A stretch of 64,000 nt of DNA from Emiliania huxleyi CCMP1516. Its lineage: Eukaryota > Haptophyta > Isochrysidales > Noelaerhabdaceae. The DNA is taken from contig NW_005196021.1 of the NCBI RefSeq assembly GCF_000372725.1, positions 446,289 to 510,288 on the forward strand, written 5' to 3'. A program made the translations under genes and the position numbers. Below are positions 58,601 to 64,000 of this stretch, in pieces. The notes under the pieces were generated by a model. It was not told where the DNA came from. It made no database searches and was given only the letters and a program-made list of their open reading frames with translations. The number at the start of each line of letters is the position of its first letter. Position 1 is the stretch's first letter.

Positions 58601-59867
58601 ATGGGCTGTGTCAGTTCCAAGCCACACGTCAAGCCCGCGGCGCAAGTGCAGGAGCGGCCGCACATTGCTCGGTACCCCCCCTGCACATCTAAAGTCATCC
58701 CTGCTGCTAGGGGGGGGGTCTGACCCCCCCAGCAGCAGAGCGCTGCTGCTGGGGGGGGGGTCCCGACCCCCCCAGCAGCAGAGCGCTGCTGCTGGGGGGG
58801 GGGTCCCGACCCCCCCAGCAGCAGAGGGCATATTGGACCCAGCTCTCCCGGCTCCCGCCTCTTCGCCGCCGCCGCCCCCTCCCACCTCGACTCGTGTTTT
58901 AGCGGTACGCTCGAGGCGGCTGTGTTCACCGCGCCTTCGAGCCCAATACACCTTCGTCGTGTCGAGTGGGTCTCCGAGTGCTGGCGTATTACTAAAGACT
59001 TGTGACCATGTGAGTCTATCTTGTACTACCACACTAAAAACCGTATAGTGAGCCACTCACTCGGGCGTCTCGGCTGACGATGATCGATCAGCGTTGATCT
59101 CTCTAGCCTATCGGTCCCCCGCTCGATCCTCGGATCGCTCGCTCGTCGAAATCGATCGACTGAGCTTAACGACTTTTCTTTTTTCGAAACGCGCGCGCGG
59201 CCCGTCGCGCGGCAAAACTGTCAGGTCCGCCGCGACGCGTCGCCGCAATGGCGGGCAGCGACGTGGTGGAAGCCATGCGGCTCGCCCTCAAGCCATTTAA
59301 TATCCAGCACCTCGCCGACGACTGGAACGCTAACCGTACTTACTTACAGCTGTCGGTACAGAGATGCCAGCACCCCCTAGCAGCAGAGCGCTGCTGCTGG
59401 GGGGGGGGTCCCGACCCCCCCAGCAGCAGAGCGCTGCTGCTGGGGGGGGGGTCGGCCATGACTTTAGATGTGCAGGGGGGGTACCGAGCAGTGTGCGGCC
59501 GCTCCAGGACACCCAAAGCAATTGGAGGGTAGACTTCAGCCGAGCCTCAGACCCGTGTGCAGCCACGCTGAAGATGCGGATCAGCGAAGATGACACTCGT
59601 GAGGCGCCATCTACTGGGTGTGTCCCGACGCCGTGTTCAACACCACCGCAGTCGCCGCGCCGTCGCTCAGTTCAGCTCGTGGGTGCCGGAGACACCGACA
59701 CCGATCCGATTGGCGCATCGCCACTAAGAATTGCTGATAGAATTGCTGATAGCGACAGTGGCGGTGGTCGGACCTGCGTCGTGACGGTGGAGGTGGCGCC
59801 TCCTGGGGTGTGTGCGTGCGGATCGGCAGCTGACGGTACGAGCACTGCAGGGTCGCGCTCGAGATGA
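58601..59867 (+). CDS. Small MGCVSSK (N-myristoylation-type) protein with a fold-back intron
   Basis: Exon 58601-58651 encodes MGCVSSKPHVKPAAQVQ, a textbook N-myristoylation plus palmitoylation start (Met-Gly-Cys-x-Ser-Ser-Lys). Exon 59508-59867 encodes DTQSNWRVDFSRASDPCAAT and about 100 further residues, rich in Ser, Thr, Asp and Gly, ending TSTAGSRSR. Total 170 residues or fewer (411 nt, 136 residues). The 856-nt intron would use a GA donor (CAG, then GAGCGGCC) and an AG acceptor, and is bounded by inverted repeats. An alternative first exon is 59248-59355 (MAGSDVVEAMRLALKPFNIQ ... LQLS) with a GT donor at 59356, also in phase. I do not recognise the protein. A membrane-tethered regulatory protein is possible. 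Confidence 0.45.
58651..59506. mobile_element. Fold-back element with long inverted repeats
   Basis: Left end GGAGCGGCCGCACATTGCTC; the right end is its reverse complement ending at 59505, after GACTTTAGATGTGCAGGG. Both arms also carry tandem AGCAGCAGAGCGCTGCTGCT palindromes with G9-G10 and C7 runs (58706-58830 and 59374-59454). The interior of about 540 bp has no transposase. The ends coincide with the inferred splice sites of the MGCVSSK gene. Confidence 0.75.
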
Positions 59868-60071
59868 CTGTCTGTTCGTTCACATGAGATTCGCACGTAC
59901 ACGTGGCGCGAGGGGCCTGCTGCCACTGCCCCAGTAGAGACGCGGGCCTCCGATGGGGAAGATCGTGCAGGGCGCGGGGGGATCCTAAAGCCGTACAACC
60001 ATCTCGCTTCGGAGTTTATCGGAGCGCTTTGTTTTATTGTTCAGCGTCTCTTGCGTCCTACACACTACTCG

Positions 60072-61659
60072 TTACACTATCTCGATCCGCCTAGGCGTGT
60101 CGATATTAGACGTGTCCTCCCCCTGGCCTACGGCAAAGTTGTCCCCCTCGCCCCACCCCCAGAAGGCACCGTCTGAGGTTTGTGCGAGGCTGTGGTTGCC
60201 TGCTGCCGTCACAGCGACCACGCGCCGCCCCGCAAATGCCTCGACCCTCCGCGGAAGCTTGAGGCCGTTTCTCGGGATGACCAAGTCGCCGTGTCCCAGT
60301 TGGCCGCCATACCCACGGCCCCAGCCCCAAAGGATGCCATCCGCGGAGAGTGCGAAGGAATGGTAGTGCCCCGCCGCCACAGCGACGATGCGTTGCCCTG
60401 TCAGCTCCTTTATCTTCTTCGGTCGCATCTGATTGTCCTCAGTTCCGTGGCCCAACTTGCCCTCACCCGCTGCGCCCCAGCTCCAGACTAGGCCGTCGGC
60501 GGTGACGGCGAGGCTATGAAGGCCGCCTGCCGCGACCGCGATGACGCGCTGCTTGCGCAGGGACATGATCCGCCTTGGCAGCGGCTCGGTGTCGGGAATT
60601 CGCTCGCTCGACCTCTTGCCGTGGCCCAGCTGCCCACACTCCCCGCGACCCCAGCTATAAACCTTGCCGTCCGCCGTGACGGCGAGGCAGTGGTCGCCTC
60701 CTGCTGCCACCGCGATGATGCGCTGTGCTACCAGAGCTTCGATCCTCTTGGGTCGAAGCTGATCCTCTCCGCCGCCATGACCCAAGCGCCCAGAGTAGCC
60801 ACGTCCCCAACTCCAGGCAGAGGCGTCGGCGGTGATAGCGAGGTTGTGAGCGTCGCCTGCCGATGCAGCGACGACTCGCCGCCCCGCAAAGCCCGCGATC
60901 TTTGTGGGCTCCATGGAGTCCGTGTACTCGTCGTGGCCAATGGTCCCAAGCTTTCCGTCGCCCCAGCTCCACAGGGCGCCGCTCGTAGTGATTGCGATGC
61001 TGTGCTTCGCTCCCACCGCCAAAGTCACCGCCCGCTCACCGCCGAGCAGGGAAGGCACTCGGGTCGGGATCATTATCTGTATCACACTCTCGTGAGGGGC
61101 TGGCCTCGGGTGCCCGAGGAGTGCTGGTTGCCAGGGCTTGGCCTTGCCGCATGTCAAGAGCCGTCCCTCGTTGTCGATGAATACGCTGTGTGAGTTGCCG
61201 GCGCCCAGCCTCACCCGTTGGTTTGACTCACGCAGCATCGCAAACAAGCAGAGCCGCTGTAGAGGGCACCTGTCAGCATCTCAAGACTTTGAGCCGATAA
61301 CCCGCCCCAGGTATTTTGGGAGCTTCGCGTTGGTTGCGGCGTCGCTTCATTTCGATGAGTTGCATACTGCTACCACTACTACGGCACCTCTCACCCTCCG
61401 CCGGCGCCAGCGCCTCGTATCCACGCTCTTGGGCGCGCAAGCGAATGCCATCCTCAGTGACTGAGTCACGGAAGAGGTGCGAGACGGCTGAGGTGCGCAC
61501 GATGTCCAGCGGACTGTCACAGAGGGAGACGATGCGCGCGAGCAGGTCCGCGGGAAGTGTTGATGTGATAGGGGTTGGAGGCGAGGGTTCGGCGACGTCG
61601 ACGGCGCAACAGCGTGAGCACATGGCGGGCGCTTTACAGCCAGAAAGTTGCACGGGCAT
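60072..61659 (-). CDS. F-box protein with RCC1 beta-propeller repeats, second paralogue
   Basis: Exons on the minus strand 61659-61388 and 61269-60072 (489 residues). Start MPVQLSGCKAPAM at 61659; an internal Met at 61623 is an alternative. F-box-like helix TLPADLLARIVSLCDSPLDI, then after the splice FAMLRESNQRVRLGAGNSHS and seven RCC1 repeats with HSLAVTADGLVWSWG and GxLGHG. The gene is a diverged relative of 33840-35270 and, unlike it, has an intron (118 nt) that starts GTGCCGTAG while the next exon starts GTGCCCTCT. Joined frame reads ERCPLQRLCLF. Likely an SCF substrate receptor; partner unknown. It is convergent with the MGCVSSK gene, 204 bp apart. Confidence 0.87.
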
Positions 61660-62492
61660 GCTGAATGGGAAGAGAGAGCGAGCCGGAGAGAGGAGAGCCG
61701 CGCCTACGGGCAGCACGTCGCGGCGTGAGCGTCGAGACGAGGCCGCCGGCACGCTCTCTCGCGTCCTCGGCGCTCGGACTGGAGCCGGGCGGCGATTGGC
61801 GAGCAAGCGAGAGCGGGTCGCTCTCTTGCCAGAAGAGAGGGAGGGCGGTCGCGCGGGACAAGGGTGGGGAATGGGCAGCAGCGGACGCGTCTCGCGGCTT
61901 CCTCGATGGCAGCGGCTGTACCTGCGAGCGGGAGTAGGCAGGCGGTGCGAGGCCGAGGGGGTACAGCCGCTCGTGTGGCGATGCGCAACGCAAGGTAGGG
62001 GTGGTGAGGGGGCGGCGGGTTCCGTGAGCAATAGGCGTCGCGGGGGTCTAGGTGTGCAGCTCGCGGCGGCATAGTCGGGCGCAATGCGGCGCGGCAAGCG
62101 CGAGCGGACGAGGGAAGTGCCATGGCTTGCCTGGTGGCAAAGGCGGGGTACAGGTGGACGGGGGATGGGATTGATCAATCAAAAAGTAATACACTGTTAG
62201 TTAAGGGGAAACCCGGTACACGGAGCCAACCCTCGGAGACCCGTGTTATGGCCCTGCGAACGCGCACCCCCGGGGCTAGGGCTATCTTGCCCGTAACCCG
62301 ACACCGAGCGTCCGGCCAACTGGGTGCGCTTCTTAGCTCCCCGGTCCTGGACGTGAGGTTAATGACCGCACTCCAAGTGCTCCAAGTGCACTGGGTACTA
62401 CCGTTCTTTTCATCCTCTCACAAACACGCACAACCGCACCACACACTCACTGTCCCGCATCGCTTCCTCCCTTTCCGGCCCCGCCAGAATCA
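61660..62492. other. Intergenic region between two minus-strand genes
   Basis: Probable promoter of the second RCC1 gene (next to 61660) and 3' flank of the oxidoreductase gene (up to 62492). Frames on both strands are Arg/Ser rich and unsupported. A less GC-rich stretch at 62160-62410 has no recognised element. Confidence 0.5.
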
Positions 62493-64000
62493 TCACTTCA
62501 GGAGCGGCGCGAGCAGCTTGGCGAACGGGTTCGCCTCCTCGGCGGCGCCCTCGATGTTGCCGGCCCTGCGCCACAGCGCGAGGAACTCGTCGAAGGTGAT
62601 CCGCCCGTCGCGGTCCGAGTCGACGCCCCGCACCATGCTGTGCACCTCCTCCGCGGTGTAGATGGGGCACGCGCCGTCCTTGCACAGCAGCTTGGTCGCC
62701 TCGCCAACCTCCTTCTCGGTGAGCAAGTCGTCGTCGTCCGTGTCGAAGAGCAGGAAGATCTCGCGCAGGTCGTCCTCCTTGCGCGGGTTCGCCTAGAAAA
62801 AGAAAGGCGGCGCCACTTCTTTTGTAGGCGTCCTCCTTGCCGGCCGTCGCCTACTCGGCTGTATCTCGGCTATATCTCGCCGGCGGCATGACAGATCTGA
62901 GCATGGTGCTAGATCTCGGCTAGATCTCGGCTAGATCTCGACTAGATCTCGGCTAGATCTCGGCTAGATCTCGCCGACGGCGTGACCGATCCGAGCATGG
63001 TGCTGATCCAGCCGGCGCCGCCGCCTGCCGTCTCGCCCCCCTCCTCCGACACCCTCATGCCTCCGATGCCCTCGCGCTGCAGCACCTGGCGCAGGGGCGG
63101 GCACCGCGCGGTCAGCGACGGGAGATATGGGGAGATACCGGGAGGTGTGGGGAGGTGTGGGGAGGTGTGGGGAGATGGGGAGAACGGGGAGGTGTGGGGA
63201 GGTGTGGGGAGGCGTGGGGAGATATGGGGGAGATCTCACCTCCTCGAACCGGACCCACCGCCCTTCCTCTGCAGAGATGCCCGCCCCGATGGCCATGATC
63301 AGCGCCACCAGCCCGTCGCGGCCGGAGCACGGCGCTGGCTCGTCCCGCCGCAGCGCCCGCACGAAGGCGAGCGTCTCCTGCTTGTACGCCTCCTTGTAGC
63401 GCGACATGAAGAAGTCGTACGGCATGTCGGCGTGGCCTGTCACGACCCACGATTGGCTCACGGGCAGTGGAGGACTGGGGCGGAGGCGCGCCGCCTGGCG
63501 GCGAGGGCGCCGCAAAACTTGTCCGAGAGGATGCGAGCGGTGGAGGGGTGCATGTTGTCGGTCATCATCATGCCCTTTGTGCCGAGCACCTCGGCGCGCT
63601 GGTCGTACCCGTACGGCGCCTGGTCCCATACCTCCAGAGTCTCGAACCCAGCGTGGGTTCAGCCCCCGTGGGCGGTGCGGTGCGGCGCCTGGCGGCACAC
63701 GTCGATGATCGCGTCCTTGCCGTTTGCGAAGCGAACCATGACGTTGGCCGTGTCGAACGCCTGTCAGAGTCATGCGGCAGAGTTGGCGGGCGCTCCTGAG
63801 TAGCCAGTGCCGTCGGCCGTGTCGGGACGCCTCGGGCCCTTCGAGCGCGCTGATCTCGGGCGAGACCTGGGGGAGATTGGGGGGAGATACCGGCCCTCGA
63901 GCGGGCGCACGTCTCGAGGCGTCGGAACCGTCTCGCAAGCGCCCCGCAGCTGTGCAAGTGCGGTGTGTGCACCGCAAGTGTGCCGTGTGCACCACAACAA
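62493..64000 (-). CDS. Gfo/Idh/MocA oxidoreductase (inositol 2-dehydrogenase-like) fused to EF-hands, 5' end outside window
   Basis: Exons on the minus strand: 63866-63831, 63760-63689, 63619-63511, 63436-63240, 63085-62975, 62792-62493 (stop); more exons lie beyond 63866. The first four carry the C-terminal part of an NAD(P)-dependent myo-inositol or related dehydrogenase: AFDTANVMVRFANGKDAIID, VCRQAPYGYDQRAEVLGTKG, DFFMSRYKEAYKQETLAFV and GISAEEGRWVRFEEV. The last two continue in frame through a Gly-rich linker (VSEEGGETAGGGAGWISTML) into two EF-hands: FDTDDDDLLTEKE and VDSDRDGRITFDEFLAL, the second with a full set of calcium ligands. Donors GC, GC, GC, GT, GC. A calcium-tuned dehydrogenase is the inference. 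Alternatively the EF-hand part is a separate gene starting at the Met in GGMRVSEEGG. Confidence 0.72.
62858..62974. repeat. ATCTCGGCTAG minisatellite
   Basis: Tandem 11-mers inside the intron 62793-62974, which also contains a second copy of the upstream exon end (GCACCATGCTCAGATCTGTC) and a copy of the downstream exon start (GCGACGGCCGGCAAGGAGG) on the minus strand. Confidence 0.85.
63118..63236. repeat. GGTGTGGGGA minisatellite
   Basis: Tandem decamers GGTGTGGGGA/GATATGGGGA filling the intron 63086-63239 of the oxidoreductase gene. Confidence 0.88.

Overview
This window looks like nuclear DNA of a GC-rich, photosynthetic single-celled eukaryote. Coding frames favour G or C at the third position, most genes carry many short introns, and one membrane protein starts with a signal peptide followed by an AFAP motif, as in complex red-type plastids. 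A multi-AP2 protein, F-box/RCC1 proteins, hydroxyproline-type Pro-rich surface proteins and a CUB/beta-helix/TIR receptor all fit a marine alga. I favour a haptophyte, but the heavy use of GC and occasional GA splice donors is also reported for dinoflagellates, so the lineage stays open.

Layout. 0.15-2.3 kb: divergent pair, importin-alpha exon 1 (minus) and a Cys-rich single-pass membrane protein (plus). 3.9-10.8 kb: a 2052-residue receptor (signal peptide, CUB-like, beta-helix, Cys-rich stalk, about ten membrane spans, cytoplasmic TIR). 12.6-16.8 kb: dihydroxy-acid dehydratase in 14 exons. 17.7-19.2 kb: receptor-like/Pelle-type kinase fused to a RING finger. 19.5-21.0 kb: type-B carboxylesterase (minus). 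21.9-22.9 kb: plastid-type membrane protein. 23-25 kb: LINE remnant. 25.2-28.1 kb: two head-to-tail Helitron-like elements. 28.2-29.4 kb: sulfotransferase. 29.6-32.4 kb: MAPK15/ERK7-like kinase in 11 exons. 33.8-35.3 kb: F-box/RCC1 protein. 36.4-37.5 kb: retroelement-like segment. 37.7-40.6 kb: Pro-rich surface protein gene(s) (minus). 43.4-45.2 kb: SLC43-like transporter. 46.1-51.1 kb: OFA-like MFS transporter with one 2280-nt intron. 52.7-53.9 kb: broken Ty1/copia fragment. 54.1-55.9 kb: HTTM-type membrane protein. 56.1-58.3 kb: decayed multi-AP2/RING gene and a truncated second copy. 58.6-59.9 kb: small MGCVSSK protein. 60.1-61.7 kb: second F-box/RCC1 gene (minus). 62.5-64 kb: Gfo/Idh/MocA (inositol 2-dehydrogenase-like) oxidoreductase that appears fused to EF-hands (minus, runs off the window).

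The main discovery is in the introns. In most multi-exon genes the first bases of the intron repeat the first bases of the downstream exon, so introns sit between direct repeats. Minimal introns cluster at 65-82 nt, and by my count about 26 of 59 inferred introns have a GC donor and 2 a GA donor. Several introns are concatemers of complete intron-like units: 2 x 72 nt in the dehydratase and exactly 30 x 76 nt in the OFA-like transporter. After splicing at these sites the summed coding lengths of seven complete multi-exon genes are all divisible by three and restore family motifs. This looks like intron birth and growth by tandem duplication of exon/intron junctions.

The TIR receptor and the Pelle/RLK-type kinase-RING protein lie about 7 kb apart. 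By analogy with animal TIR-IRAK-TRAF signalling they could belong to one pathway, but that is only inference.
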